A stretch of 64,000 bases of DNA from Panaeolus papilionaceus (lineage: Eukaryota > Basidiomycota > Agaricomycetes > Agaricales), in contig JADNRZ010000003.1 in the NCBI GenBank assembly GCA_015501605.1, forward strand, positions 1,922,001 through 1,986,000, written 5' to 3'. Below are positions 22,392-35,603 of this stretch, in pieces. Below the pieces are notes generated by a model, which saw only the letters and a program-made list of their open reading frames with translations, did no database searches and was not told the DNA's origin. The translations under genes and the position numbers were made by a program. Position 1 is the stretch's first letter. The number at the start of each line of letters is the position of its first letter.

Positions 22392-23624
22392 ATGATCATC
22401 CTGTAGGACGACATCCATTTCCCGTCTGCTAATTCTTGGGCTAATAGTGGTACATGCAGGCTAATGGGTCCATCCGGGGCTGGCAAGACTCATGTGAGTA
22501 TGGGCATATTACGACAAATAACAGGGAGCTCGCAGCATGACTAACTCGTTGAAGTTCATTGAAACCCTAGGAGGCGGAGAATCCAGTGACAGTAGAGCAA
22601 GAAGCGACTTCGACATTCACGAAGGACACACACAAACAATTTCAGCTTTCGAACTGAATAATGTCGAGTATGCCGACTGTACAGATGAGGACGACGACAA
22701 CCCATGGGACATCTATTTCATTGACACGCCGGGTCTGTCAGGATCCAGCATTTCTGTAATGGAGATCATTGAAAGTATGCGAGAATGGATGGATTGTCAT
22801 GGGTGGGTACGTCCCTTTTGATAATTGGCCGACCTGCAGAGTAGCAGAAGTGGCTCGCCACATTAAAGCCGCTACACGTTCCGCTGCCACTATTTATGGT
22901 TGCCATGTAATGGCTATTCAGCTGATCCACGTCACAGGGTTATGACCATATTCCGCGTCGTATATTTCTGCCCAATCACTGGACCTGGACTTTCCCGAAG
23001 GGATAGGCAGGCAGTCGAAACGTTTAAATTGATGACTGGGCTGGCATGCGCAGAGAGCGTTGTTATTGCTACAACAAAATGGGATCTCGTACAGGGAAAG
23101 GGGGACCAGCTGCGTTCAGAGGAGTATTTTGAACAGATACGAGATGTTTGGGAGGTTCGTCCACCTTTAGGGTTCTTGCATCAGGCCGCTGGATTGACGG
23201 TGGAATTTTTGACCATCAGGACTTCATCGAAGGAGGGGCCTGTATCACAAGGTTTCGCGGCACGCAACATTCAGCACTCGAAGTTCTGGAAAGGATTCTC
23301 GGCGCTAGAGCAGGCTCATATTATCATCTTGAACAGATGTTCGACAGGGAGATGCACGTGCGAGATACACCTTTTGCGTCATGTGTGTATGGAGACCTCC
23401 TCAATAAGGTCGAATCTTTTGAACAGCAGCTACTTGTTGTGGAGGCGTATCTGCCTCAGTTATCCATACGAGCTGATACAGACGATGCCTGTGGTCACGC
23501 TCTACGCACAAAGTCTCAGTATATCAGGACTAGGCTAGGTGTGCTACAGAGTCACCTGGAGGGGTTTGGTGTATTTTCTTCGAGTCTCGAGGATATTGAT
23601 ACACAAGCTAGCAGATACAAGTAG
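22392..23624 (+). CDS. AIG1/G-domain-type GTPase, tandem copy 1
   Basis: This is a P-loop GTPase with GPSGAGKT (G1), FIDTPGLSG (G3) and TTKWD (G4). Downstream there is a helical C-terminal half (GTQHSALEVLERIL, LEQMFDREMHVRDTPFA). Exons were joined by comparison with copy 2: a short first exon to 22402, then 22460 onward, FIETLGGG, the G3 exon, an exon beginning VMTIFRVVYF, and a last exon beginning DFIEGG and ending with the stop at 23624. The start is uncertain; the ATG at 22392 gives MIILLMGPSG, while an upstream ATG at 22314 would add 26 residues. Such small GTPases are abundant in agarics, and their cellular role is largely unknown. Confidence 0.75.
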
Positions 23625-24126
23625 GGAGGTCAGTCATTAATTAGAAAATCCCGTATTTTCCACATTTATTTATCTCGAGCGGTATTTGATGTGGTTTTAT
23701 CTTGGTTATTGAGGCAGTGAAAACTTTGCATTTATGAATGAGCACATTCGTAACCTTTCGTAACACTGCCGATCACACTGAACGCAGCTTAAGAGCTCTA
23801 TTCAATGAGCGGTCTTATCCACTTGTATAGAAGTTTATCTATAGCTAGACTGTCTTCGCCTTCATGATCCCATCTAAAAATACATAGGGTCAATGCTATT
23901 GCAGTCGCGACGAGTTGCTGTGTCGGCTGTGGCTGTGAGCAAGCCCACTGTGACGATAACAACCGAGTGAGAAATCTAAAGAGTACACTCGGTAGACGGT
24001 GGACTGGACTATTAATGCTTTGTTTCTTAATCTCTGCCAACTTAAAACCCCAAAGTATCATATATGCCACGATACAAGCAACTCAGAATCTCTGGACCGG
24101 TCTTCATCAGTCAATGTGACAACGTA
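23625..24126. other. Spacer between GTPase copies
   Basis: No gene or repeat is recognised; it contains the 3' end of copy 1 and the promoter of copy 2. Confidence 0.4.
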
Positions 24127-25355
24127 ATGGACCGATCTGTTAGCGCTGCAATATTCTTGTAAGTGGAATTGTGTGTCCCGAAGGTTTGACGCGGTTGTCA
24201 TGCATGGCCATTTACTGAATGCTATTCGCCTTGATTTCGGTCCCTGACAGACTTATGGGTCCTTGCAGTGCCGGGAAAACTCATGTAAGTAATCGTTTCT
24301 TACAGGGCCAACAATCTTATCGTTATTCTACCACAGTTTATTGAGACCCTGGGTAACAGTCAACTTTCGGGTACCAAAGTAAACAACCCCGCACTCGAAG
24401 GTTGCACCAAAGTAGTTTCGTGTTTCAAAATCAATAACGCGGAGTGGATCGACTATGACGACGAAAATGATCCTGACCCCTGGGAAATCTATTTGATTGA
24501 TACACCAGGCTTGTCAGGAGGAAATGTCTCGGTGTTGGAAACCATAGAGAAATTGAGGGTATGGATCGATACCCATGGGTAGGTCTCCTACTCTTAGTTT
24601 GAGCGCTCATGCCAGAAGGCTCACCACCGATTTCCCCCCTTTATTAGATATATCTCGATACTCCGCATCGTCTATTTCAGCTCTATTATTGACCTTGCAA
24701 CACCTTCGATAGTCCAGCGTACAGCCGATACGTTTAAGGAAATAGTAGGGCTCAACGCAGCAGAGAGTATAAGCATAGTCACCACCAAATGGGATTTGGT
24801 ATGTAGTGAAGTGGAACAGAAATGCGCAGAGGGCCAATTTGAGATGCTTCGAGATCATGTTTGGGAGGTGTGTTATTAATAAGATACCAAGTTTCCTGCC
24901 GCTTTCCATATTGACGTGATTCGAATACCACATAACAGGACTTTGTTGATGAAGACGCGCGCTTCATAAGATTCACGGGCACGCAAAAATCAGCAGTTGA
25001 GGTGCTGGACCAGTTTTTCGATACGAGGCCGGCACCGATCTACATTCTCGAACAGATGATTGACAGGAAGCTACATGTCAAGTACACACCATTCGCTCTG
25101 CATGTCCATCAGGACCTTGTGGAGAGAATCGAACAACTTCAATGGCACCTACAAGGATTAGAAGAGGATAAATTCAAGGCCATTTCGCAGAGTAGTGCGG
25201 ACGTTGAGATAGCTTTGGATACGGTGCTCAAGGAGATCGTAGGTCGGATGGAGTGCTTGCAGGGACATTTGGATGATCTAGGACACCCTCCGTTCGTCGC
25301 AAAAATTCCTACCCACTACGACATGTCCCAGATTTATAACGTTCCCATTATCTAG
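24127..25355 (+). CDS. AIG1/G-domain-type GTPase, tandem copy 2
   Basis: This is a paralogue of the gene at 22392-23624 with the same exon plan. Exon 1 encodes MDRSVSAAIF. After an intron comes LLMGPCSAGKTH (G1, GxxxxGKT). Further on are YLIDTPGLSGG (G3) and VTTKWDL (G4). The tail shows LEQMIDRKLHVKYTPFALHV, matching copy 1 closely. The product is roughly 310 residues and soluble. The helical tail (RIEQLQWHLQGLEED) could form a coiled coil. All splice junctions keep phase, so the gene appears intact. Neighbouring copies in the same direction point to unequal crossing-over. Confidence 0.8.
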
Positions 25356-25628
25356 CTTGAATCCGTTGTACAATGCTGTATATAGACGCTCAGTTATGAG
25401 CTTGACCTTTGCAATCAAGGTCGAACTTTACCAGCATTATCGTGAGAAGACGGAATTTTGCCGGCGGCTGTGGTTAATGATGGTGATCGAACACGACCCA
25501 CGCTGAGCTCGCCGTGTCTGGCGAGAAATGTCATATTTATGTTCTATACACATGGTTTAGCTGTCACTTCATCATTTCCTTATTATTACCTTGATTTTAA
25601 AGCTTTTTGTCGCCGTTGAGCTGGTGTC

Positions 25629-28600
25629 ATGCATAGCGAACAAGGAGCAGAGCCGACAGAACCGACAACGTCACCGTTATTAGCACCATCAACGCCAACG
25701 AAGACGAGCAGCGACCCTAACTCGAGTTTGAACTCATCACCATCATCGCCCAGGAGTCAAGGATCACGACCATACCCACAAAAACCGCCCGTTCATCCAC
25801 GGCGAGCATCACAAACGTTGAGCCTAAAATCAGCGTCCAGTCCACCTCGAGATAGTACAGTTCCAACGACACCGCCTAGCCCAGGGATGATATCGCCCAT
25901 TACAAGTACTGCAGTCAAAGGCACAGAGGCATCAGTATCACGTAGGATCTCAACGACATATAAGCCATACCTCTCGCGAACGTCGACCAGCTCGTTGAAG
26001 GCGTCAGCAGGAATGCAGACACAAGCGTTTGGTGGTGGAGCATCTGGTTCCATCTCCGCTCTGGACACAACTTTGCCGTTATCTTCCGGGACTGCACCAC
26101 GTTTTTCCCCTGGTGTTTCAACGACTGCGCATAAACCTCAACCGTCAGTTACTCAACCCATGGCTTCATCCTCGAAATTGTCGACGATCAAGGGTTACAT
26201 TGCTGAGAAGGGCGGGAGTCATCGACATATGAGGGGTGCTCCGAGTGCTGGGACTACTGGATACGGCCTATATTCAGCTTATTCGACATCTGCTTCTGCA
26301 TCATCACCTACAACACCTGTACCACCTTCAGGTCCAACATCGTCGTCGTCGTCGTCATCGTTTAACAATCCACAATCGCAACCGCAACCGCAATACCAAT
26401 ACCAACAACATCTTAGTCCACCATACCCCTCTTACGCACCCCGCCAGTCATGGAAGTCATGGGCTACTGATAAAATTGGTGCTGCGAGTGCCAAGGTCCA
26501 AGCTGGAGCTGCGATTGTTGCCTCAAGTGCATCAGTATGGAAGGAGGCGAGGGACGCACAGGGAGGGGGAGCTGAAGACGACTATGGCTATTATAACCAC
26601 CACCATCAGCAACAGCTGAATGCAAGTGGCTACGCAAGTCCTTCTGGGAGGTATCAGAGGAGAGGGAGCAGGGATGCCAATATGGCCTACAATGGAGGCT
26701 TATCAAGTGCCATTGTTGGAGACGAAAAGTTGCTTCTTGCTTCCGGTTCTGGGTCACAATCATCGCAAGGTCCTGGTAGGACAAATGCTCAAGCGAGTGG
26801 CACTAGCGGCTGTGCAACTGTGCTTGCGCCAGGTGGTGTGTTGGAAACGTTGCACGTCTTCCCTGGTTGGGGTGTTAGGAGGTACAGGGCTGAGGTCGTT
26901 GAGGGTGGTGGTGAGCACATTGTTTTTCGCGATTCAGGCACTTTACTAAGAAATCCCTTTTCTAATATCTAGGCCCTAGACCGTTTGATATTGAACTCTA
27001 CATCAGCGGTTTTGCAATCTATTCAAAGACACCAGAGACGGCGAGTAGATCACAGAGAGCGTTTGTTAGGCTGGCTAAGGGTGAATATATTCTTTTCTCG
27101 CTCTTTTATGTGCATCTACCTTATCCATGCATCGTCTGAGAGAGACTGGAGCTTCTTGCTTCAACTTTTCGGTGTTGGCCATTTTCAAGATTCAGTGCAA
27201 TGAGCTAACCAGCTGCTCATCATATTCTAGGATTTGCATCCCTCCCCAAACTCCCTGTTCTACCCAACATACTCCCCGACATCGCCAATACAGCCGTAAA
27301 CGTCATGAGCCCCACGTCAAGGGCACCCCCACCTGTACCCCCCAAGCCCAAGGGAAAGGCTGCACCTGAATATCATGAGCTGCTTGTCGACCTTGGCACA
27401 GGAGAGGGAGCATCCTCTAGTGGAGACCTCAAGGAAAGGCACAAGATGAACGCAGACGTGGACGCAGGAATCGCTGCGATGGAAGCTCAGCTGAGGGACG
27501 ATCTACATGATACGATGTTCCATTCCGGCGATGGGCAGAGTGGCGACGGTTCAGCCCAACATCAACATAACGACGGGGAACCCTCGAGCGAGTACCTTCA
27601 GCATGCGCTGCTAACCAGGCTGCACGGAAACCTAGAGCGCAGGCTCTTACCCTTTTGGTCCTCCGTGTTGGCCAATCGAACAGTCAAAATCGCACTCTGG
27701 TTGGGACATCGAAACTCCCAAACTCGTGGTGATCATGACCATGCGCACACTGTCCATGACCGATTCAAAAATATCGAATCGAATGAAGCAGAGGAAGCAG
27801 AGTTGATGAACCCACCTCTTATTCAGGTGACCGTTCAGACGGGTGCGGATGGTTCGTTTACTGCGAGGGTGTGGGTGTCTTGGGAAGAGCTTTGTGTGCA
27901 CCCCAAGGGTGTTCATATGGTATTTGGCGAGGAGGACCATCAAGTCGAAGGGGGGTCCAAGTCCGGCTCCAAAAGGCTGCAAGAGCATGAAGTGGAAGTG
28001 TGGGTAGAGTTGCCTCTACAGGGCACCGAGATGGTGGTGAATCCGACAGACCCGACGAGCCCTGGTGGTATTCAGCGTCCTGCAGTGCCCCATTCATCTA
28101 GTGCGCCATCGTTGCCGCTCAATCCAACGACTGCCACAAGCAGCGCTTCATCGTCTTCGATACCCACTACCAGGCATAATTTCCCCACTCTTCGAACACA
28201 CGTTGCCATTCCAATCACACATACCCCTATCCGCGTCTTGTCCGACATCGACGACACTATCAAGTCTGCAGGGGTGCTATCAGGTGCCCGCGCAATTTTC
28301 CACAATGTTTTCGTGAAGGATTTGAGGGATATTGTTATCCCTGGTATGGGAGAGTGGTACGCCGGGATGTGGAGTCTCGGTGTTAGATTTCATTACGTCG
28401 TGAGTTCCTTCGATTTCGTTTGAATTCGATTTGAAAGTGATTTTATGCTAACTTTTGTAAATAGTCCAATGGCCCATTCGAAATTCTCCCCGTTGTCAAC
28501 GAATTCTTTCAAATGGCTCAACTACCACCTGGATCTATCAAGTTGCGTTCTTATGCTGGTCGATCCCTTTTCAATGGGCTCCTCAGTGCTCCTGCTGCAA

Positions 28601-29964
28601 GGAAGAGGCAAGGTGTAGTCGATGTTCTGGAGAGCTTTAAGGATTCCAGATTCATCCTGGTGGGCGACAGCGGTGAACAGGATCTAGAACTTTATGCTGA
28701 GTGCGTTCAACCTCCCTTTGTACGATGACGTTATTGCTGACAGCTAATCGGTTCCCATTAATCCAGAATGGCAAGAGAGAGACCTCATCAAATTCTTGCT
28801 GTATTCGTGAGGGACGTTATGGCTGATACCTATCACCCAGATGAGGCGCCCATGCCTATTGAGGACCCTACGGGCTGGGGAGTTTATGGTATTGCAGCAA
28901 GAGAGGGGGTTGCTGGAGTCGGATTGGGTGTGGGGATGGAGGGTTCAGCATCAGTCAATTCGAACATCATGGATCAGGATGTTGAGATACCCCCAAGATA
29001 CATCACATCTTCGCCTACCAATGAGCTGGAAGATGACGTGGGTGGTGTTGGGGCAACAAGGGACTTGGACGAAACGCCGAAACCGAACAAGTTTTCAGGT
29101 CAATTCGAGGATTCGCCTTCAATCAGACTTGGTACTCCTTCTGCTGTAGGTGGCCTTGAAAGAGGGGGTCCGGTAAGGCGTGTCACAGTACCTCATACAG
29201 CCAGCGGTTCGACATCGAACACCCCAAATCGACGACGAATTTCAGCCGACGAAAACGCCTCGACAGCTGCCCTTCTCGACGGCATCTCTGTTCCCAGACC
29301 CCAGTATAACCCACGTCCGAGCGCAACTATGAGGTTGAAGGAGGTTTTGGCAGGCTCGAGGCCCTCGTCGCGTTCGAGCACAAGGAGCGGGAGTGGTGTT
29401 ATCGATAAACCTCCAACGCCGACGGTCCCACCTATGATACCCGCCCTTGTTCGTTCTGGCTCTGGTTTAGGTACTGCGATTGCTATCCCAAACGAGACGG
29501 GTGGAGGGCCGGACTTTTTCACCTCGAACGATCAATTGCAAGCGGACTATGAGACTGACAGCGATGGCTCGGTTAATTCGAGTTCGCATTCGGAGCTCGA
29601 GAGTGCTAGTACGAGCAGCGCGGAGTGGGGGCAGTCGCAGTGGAGAGGCGGAAAGAGGAGAAGGATAAAGAACAAGCTTGGATTGACGAGGTCAAGTGAG
29701 TCGAAATCTTCGGGCGGTGGCTCAGGTGGTGGGTGGCGTGCAGCGTCGAGGAGGTCGACGGGGAGTGGAGGTGGCTCTGGTGTGGCTAGTGGTTCTGGTT
29801 CAACAGGGCCACTGTCAGAGACTGAGAAGAAGAGGATGGAGCTGCAAAGTCGCGTATATCGTGCGAGAACAACCATGCCGAGTAGTGTCCCTTTGAGGGT
29901 CTTTAGGGATCCAGCGGAGTGCGTAGAAGCAGAGGAGATTTTGAGGAGAGAGGGAATGTTGTGA
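25629..29964 (+). CDS. APP1: APP1-type phosphatidate phosphatase (DUF2183)
   Basis: Five exons (25629-26910, 26973-27080, 27231-28399, 28465-28700, 28767-29964) give 1330 residues. The catalytic HAD-like motif is SDIDDTIK (28241-28264), with later HAD-type elements SNGPFEILP and LVGDSGEQDLELY. The N-terminal conserved block ETLHVFPGWGVRRY, then PFDIELYISGFA and ASRSQRAFVRLAKGFASLP, is typical of fungal App1. Yeast App1 is the Mg-dependent phosphatidate phosphatase of cortical actin patches, linking diacylglycerol production to endocytosis. Both ends are long and low-complexity (serine, proline, glutamine, glycine), including a TCG-repeat serine run near 26340. The intact frame through all junctions gives high confidence. 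Confidence 0.93.
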
Positions 29965-30429
29965 ACCAGAAGGATTCTACGATTGGAGATGGGGTGATCT
30001 TGTATTTATGATTTGAGGCCCTTTTTTAAGATTAAATTTATTTCGTTTAGGATTTGTTGCATCTGTAATCGATTTGCAATGTATCATTGTATGTATTATA
30101 AAATTACAATATATATATATCTATGACTGAACAGTCGGGCTATGATGCAACGACGCCTAATGCCGCGAACGGCCAGGCAATCACTCAAGCGAAGCGCAGA
30201 ACGCTGACTCCTGAGTCTATCGGTCTGTTCGGGGAGAGATTCGGCCTGAGCATGAGAAGCTCCTATGGATTTATCTGCAGTTCTTGAATTTGGATCCATT
30301 ATTCTTGAATCCCAGGATTGTGTGGCGTTTTGGGAGGTATGAATAAATGAGATCGATGAACCAACCACGGGTTCACTGTGGTCCCTGCCACTTTTGATGC
30401 ATATTCTTGAATTAAGGCTCTGTATCAAT
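29965..30429. other. 3' flank of APP1
   Basis: A short AT-dinucleotide run occurs near 30108. No gene is supported. Confidence 0.4.
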
Positions 30430-30770
30430 GAAGAGATATCACATTATTTTCGGCTCACTGATTGCGGCCATCACGGAGAGACCGAATCACAGCCATCCTA
30501 CCTCAGCGAGACCTGATGGGTCTCCCCATTGCGAAGCAAATGTTCTGTACGCATATCGTGTAACGAGCGCAGTCTGCAATGTCTCGGAAATTATGGCGCA
30601 CAGAACGAGGACCTTGGTGATGCGTCTGTCGTTTGGGAATGTCAGATAATACATGTCTGGAAAGGAGTTAATGCTATTTCGCTTCCCATCCAGGGCCGTG
30701 ATAGGGAAAAACATACAACACTGGACGATGAGTGCACCGAGAAGCATCCAACTAAAGAGGTTTCCTAGTA
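30430..30770 (-). pseudogene. DUF6534-like membrane protein remnant
   Basis: The minus strand reads LLGNLFSWMLLGALIVQCC, then FPNDRRITKVLVLCAIISET, LQTALVTRYAYRTFASQWG and a GWL. This resembles the first two to three helices of agaric DUF6534 proteins (KDRxxxK, then ETxQTALxTxxxYxxFxxxWG). Directly after GWL comes an in-frame TGA, then FGLSVMAAISEP, which continues the family pattern. No later exons are found and the upstream part also has a stop. I infer a truncated, decayed copy. Confidence 0.45.
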
Positions 30771-33209
30771 ACTACCGTTGGTAGTCCATGATTAATTAGC
30801 ATATCTGAAAGTTTCTCGCCATTTTACAAAGCACATTACCTACCAAAAGACCTGCCCTTGAACAATTGATGAGTAATTAAGCATCAGGAATGCAATTTAT
30901 AGTGGTTAGCTCACATGGAACAAATGACTCCGAGTTGCATTGCTGCTGAGGATATGTTGCTTTGATATTTTGAGTCCGTAATGCTGGACAGTTGCCGGTA
31001 GACTGTATTCTGTTTCTACGAGTATTTTGCAGTGATTATGCAGGATTTATATGATTTAGAATCATCTGGAACGTTTAGCCGTTTCAAAGGTAATTTGAGC
31101 TGGTTGGATGTGTGTCGAATGTCGTGTCGATCGGAAATGCTATCACCACTATCCCGTATCGAAATACAGGGGCAGCTATCAAACACACAGGGTTTGGCCT
31201 ATCCGAGTGGGGCATCGGTTGCGAAATATAACTCGAGACACAATAATGCAGTTTGAATGATGGAAATTCTACAAAGGCTATGACAGGGTGAGATATACGT
31301 ATACATGTAAAGGCGAAAGTCGGATATGTTCTAACGTCAACTATAGCTAAGAGAGAGTTGATGCAATGGTTCTGATGTATTGAACGTCCTTGAATCTTGA
31401 TACAATTGTGACGGTGCACATGCGCGCTTAACGTTCAATCTTGGGCTGTGATGCCATCATCGGGCTCATCATGACCTCGAGCTCACGAGGCACGATGAGC
31501 TGCTGGGCGTATGGAAGAGAAACTGTACAGATTAAGTGCTACGAGGGCCGGTCCTTCAAAGAAAATGAGTACATTAAGAAGCCAAAGTTTTATATGTCCA
31601 CTCACACAAGACGGGCAGCCTGCATTGCTGCCTCAGATGAGCTGCTTTGCAAAGCAGCGTCCATAAAAGTGTTCTGTTGTTTTAGCAAGTCTTCTATCGA
31701 TTGCGTCGTCTACGCTTCGTCGATGGTTTTATATCAAAAGCTTGAAAGCCCAAATATAACTTTAGTATATTATCCACCCTGCCCAGCGGTTTCAAGCTTG
31801 ATTTAAATGAATTGTTGCCAGTATCATACCCGTGTTTGATCCGACACCCCTGTTCTCCCGGACCAGATGAAAGCTAGGGACCAATGATCAAGGTTTCGTT
31901 GGACGGTATCAAGTATTGCGTATATCGGAGGAGGCTCAAGAACAGTCCATCTATCATTTATTTTATCGTACCTCTGGCTGTGCCACAATTGATGATTTGG
32001 TGAAATGATCCGGTTTCTTTGAGCTAACAGTATGAAGACCTGTGACAGCTCTCTCACATGTCAGATGGTCACTAGGCTAGGGGCTGATTATCTCTGCGGG
32101 TCGATATTGTTACTTTAGGGTGTCATTTACGAGTGACATAAGCCCAGGCTCTCACTTTCGGGTGAGTCCACATTGATTCGCTCACTCAAACTTGAAAGAG
32201 CTAGAATGACTCTATTGCGAACGAATGGACTCCATCCGTTGGTCAATAATTTGTTGCCTGCCCTAAAAATATGCAGTGCCAATGAGGTTTATAGACGTGA
32301 GCCGATTGAGCAAGAAAAAAAAGACGCAAGGTGGTCTTAAGGTGTGCACTGCGGAAGCAACCAGTGCGCTTACATACATTGCAGTAATAATATTGCCGAT
32401 ATCGGGATGGAAAATGCAAGATCGCCAAGGCTTTGAGGAAGCAACTTCGTACTTCCTCTGGGAAAGCCTATTGGAACGTTATCAAAGTCTGGAACGTCAG
32501 CGTGGGACTGTGATGCCGACTAATGACCGTACCAATGACCATGCCAAATAAGCGCCGGTGCCAGAACAACACACCCATTACAATATTTACAGGGAGTTTC
32601 TGACTCAAACCCATCCTGAGCTTGACGACAAACTTTGAGGGATGACGATGGCCCTTTCAACCTTTCCTAACTGACTGTATTTGTATTTTGATAGCCTTTG
32701 TCTGGGAGCCAATCATCGATATACCCACTCCGGTCAACGATCGCCGTCAAGATCACATTTCATAGGGGTACATTAAATGTACTTACATGACTTTAAGCTT
32801 CGAACGCAGAGTTTGAGGAATCAGGGACTAGGCGGCCATCCAGACTGAGATTGACACACCTGTTCACTACTTGCGCAGTAGGTTCTTTTCCTCATTAAGC
32901 GACCCTGACCTCCGAGTCGGAGGAGTGACGTATGTCGTTGTTATCATATAATTGTATTGTCGGTGGTGATTGTAGGTCTTCGCATACAGAATAACTGTCA
33001 CTTGTCAAAAATTGAATTTGTATCGGGTATGATGGATATGAACCGGACTGCGCAGATACACGACACTGTGTGGTCATGGGATATGAACCGTCCAACCCGT
33101 GTTTATGAAATAGGCGAGGCGCTTTCGTAAGATTATAAATACCACCCATGCAATTTTGATACCTAGATACCTGCTTTTCTCCCTCCACTAATATCAGGTC
33201 CTCGACACC
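30771..33209. other. Gene-poor stretch ahead of the four-helix array
   Basis: No gene is supported; small frames at 31441-31806 and 32276-32551 look random. The last 600 bases or so resemble the upstream regions of the array copies at 36641 and 38742 (shared CACTCCGGTCAACGAT-like and CCGAGTCGGA segments), so they belong to the duplicated unit. A TATAAATA box lies at 33134-33141, about 70 bases before the first copy's ATG. Confidence 0.45.
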
Positions 33210-34210
33210 ATGACATTGAAAGTGCATCAAGTTTGTCGTAAATTCTTTCTGGGTGCGTAGACCGAGACTTCTCGCTACAAATAGACTGGCAAGAATACTG
33301 AATCTTGTCGCCCTTTACAGTTCTTTTTCTCGTAGTCGTTATTTCAGTGACATATATTCTTGCGAGAATCACCGACAACAACAGATACGACATAGAATTG
33401 GGTCGCTACGTGCCTCCTTTCAGCCAGGTAGTGGCCACCTGGGGTCTCGTTTCTTGTGGATTATCTCTCCTGGCCATACCTCTCTTGTAAGTATACGTAA
33501 CGGGTTTACTCCAATGATGATGAGTTTAACAGTCCACAGTATCGTATACCATGTTCGAGTCAAATTTGAAACGATTTATATGAGTGAGCATACCTGTAGT
33601 AGGATTTACTGCATGACGACACTAACACCTTCTACCAGCTCTGTTGGCCATCCTTTGGATGGTCGAAGCCATCATGGCTAGTGTGTATCGATCATCGAGA
33701 GAAGATGAGAGGCTAAGAAACTGCGATAATGGCACTGCGCGTATGCATTCTGCTGTGCTCTGATACTTTCCATTTCCACTGATCTCTCCAACGACAACCC
33801 AGGATTCTGCCGATACATTGCTGTGATCGAAGCACTCTCCTTCGTCTTATTCATCACAGGTAAGAACGCCGTTACTTGTGAACTAAGCGCATCTCATCCA
33901 TTGGCCTTATCTAGCATTGCTGTATGTTTTCGCGGTTTGCTTCTACGCCTTGGGATCCCGACAATGGGGAAAGGAGTCAGTTGAGAGGAGTTCCATACCC
34001 ACTTGGCACTCGATATTCTTCGAACAAACGCAACCCTCTGGTCAGGTCGTTGTCGTACACGCTCCCGCAGCAACTGAAGGGCATGCCCAGAACGTGCGCA
34101 TCTCGGCCCCACCTATGTTCACGGACTGCCAGTGCGGTCATTTGGTTCAACACAACCATCCTGACGTCCAGTCCATTGCAGACGATCAGGATACGAAGTC
34201 CCCCGTCTGA
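33210..34210 (+). CDS. Small four-helix membrane protein family, copy 1
   Basis: Six exons (33210-33252, 33321-33486, 33540-33583, 33639-33740, 33803-33859, 33915-34210) give 235 residues. Four hydrophobic segments are visible: FLVVVISVTYILA, ATWGLVSCGLSLLAI, LLAILWMVEAIM and an ALSFVLFITALLYVFAVCFY stretch. The cytosolic-looking tail has WHSIFFEQTQPSGQVVVVHAP and a terminal PPMFTDCQCG motif. Exon lengths of 166, 44 and 57 bases recur in copy 3. The TATAAATA at 33134 and an intact frame suggest an expressed gene. I do not recognise a named domain; topology resembles MARVEL/tetraspan proteins but the family is unassigned. Confidence 0.75.
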
Positions 34211-34544
34211 TAGCAGTGTCATTCAGCCCTTCATAAACTCTAGTCTTACACCTTTTCATGATGTGCCCTTCGCTGTATGTAAACCTTTGAATGTCAATAC
34301 TCTATGCATATTAGGGTATCGAGTTATCCTGAAAGCGGGAATAAGAACCCAGGTACGAATTATCTACACCCCTTGATATAAGTTTGGGTCACACGGAGAT
34401 ATATATTTTGGAGGACCTTAATTGGAGTTCGACGCGAAAGTTTTAAGGGGTTCAACAGTACCAATCTTAATAAAAAATAAAAAATCACAGAATGATCCAA
34501 GAATTCTATACCTTTCTATGCGAGCATTAAAAACTCCGCTTCTT
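34211..34544. other. Convergent 3' region between copy 1 and ADE1
   Basis: It is AT-rich near 34400-34500. No gene is seen. Confidence 0.4.
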
Positions 34545-35603
34545 TTAAGCATCACCAGTGAGCAACCTGACCGCCTCTTGGTACCTCTCCCTCGTTCCCT
34601 GAACAACACTTTCTTCAATGACCCAACCCTCTCCCTGCTTGCCCTCAGGTCCACTCTCCAGGCCCTTTTTGAAACCACCCTTGACGAGCCAGTCCCTCAA
34701 GTACTGCTTATCGAAGCTGGGCTGACCTCCCTGTTTGCCTGGCTCGTAGCCTTCTGCAGGCCAGTACCTTGATGAGTCGGGTGTGAGTAGCTCATCGATC
34801 AAGATTAGGCTTTTGCCGGTCGGGGAGTCGGGAGAGGAAATGAGGCCAAATTCGAACTTGGTGTCTGCAAGGATAACACCCCTGGTCGAAGCATACTCGG
34901 CTGCTTCAGTGTACAACCTAAGAGCGGCAGTTGATATCTGGTCGTATAATTCTTGGCCGACGATCTTTGCAGCTGGTAATGACGTCAAAATAAAGGCAAC
35001 AGGCCCATCAACAAATGTGACTCACCCTGCTCTGGTGAAATGTTCTCATCGTGAGCTCCCTGCTCAGCCTTTGTCGATGGTGTAAACAATGGTCTGGCTA
35101 GCTTCTGTCCCTCAATCATACCCTCAGGCAGCTTGATCCCATGCACAGTTCCGCTCTTCTTGTATTCCGCCCATGCTGAACCAGCGAGATAGCCTCGTAC
35201 GATCCCCTCGAGAGGAACAACTTCAGCGCATCGAACGAGCATTGTGCGACCCTCAAGTTGATCCCTATATTGTTGTACTTCGGCGGGCATTTCGTCAATG
35301 TTGGCGGTGACAAAGTGATTGGGGATTATGTGTCCCAATTTCTTGAACCAGAACAACGATAGCTGCGTCAAGAGGGCACCTTTGTTGGGGATACCCTGCT
35401 CAAGAGTCAAGGTTAAACATAACCGCACATTCGGAGGGTTTGAGGCATACATTCTTCAAAATGACATCGTAAGCTGAGATTCTGTCAGACGCGACGAACA
35501 GAAGATGATCGGGCGAGGATGTGGTATAGATATCCCGGACCTTGCCTCGTGAAATGAGTTTCAGCGCTGGGAGATCGGAATTGATAAGCGCTTGTTGTGC
35601 CAT
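34545..35603 (-). CDS. ADE1: SAICAR synthetase (purine biosynthesis)
   Basis: Phosphoribosylaminoimidazole-succinocarboxamide synthase joins aspartate to CAIR in an ATP-dependent step of de novo purine synthesis. Exons 35603-35451, 35395-35026 and 34972-34545 give 316 residues, close to the 306 of yeast Ade1. Recognised motifs are [10 protein letters not shown] (nucleotide-binding loop), [64 protein letters not shown] and [12 protein letters not shown]. All are as in the fungal enzyme, and phase is kept at both introns. It lies in the opposite direction between copies 1 and 2 of the four-helix membrane family. Confidence 0.95.

Noticed and set aside
26236..26619. His/Arg-rich plus-strand frame
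   Set aside because: It is a shadow of the low-complexity N terminus of APP1 in another frame.
31441..31806. 121-codon plus-strand frame
   Set aside because: No family resemblance, no splice-supported context and no promoter; probably chance.
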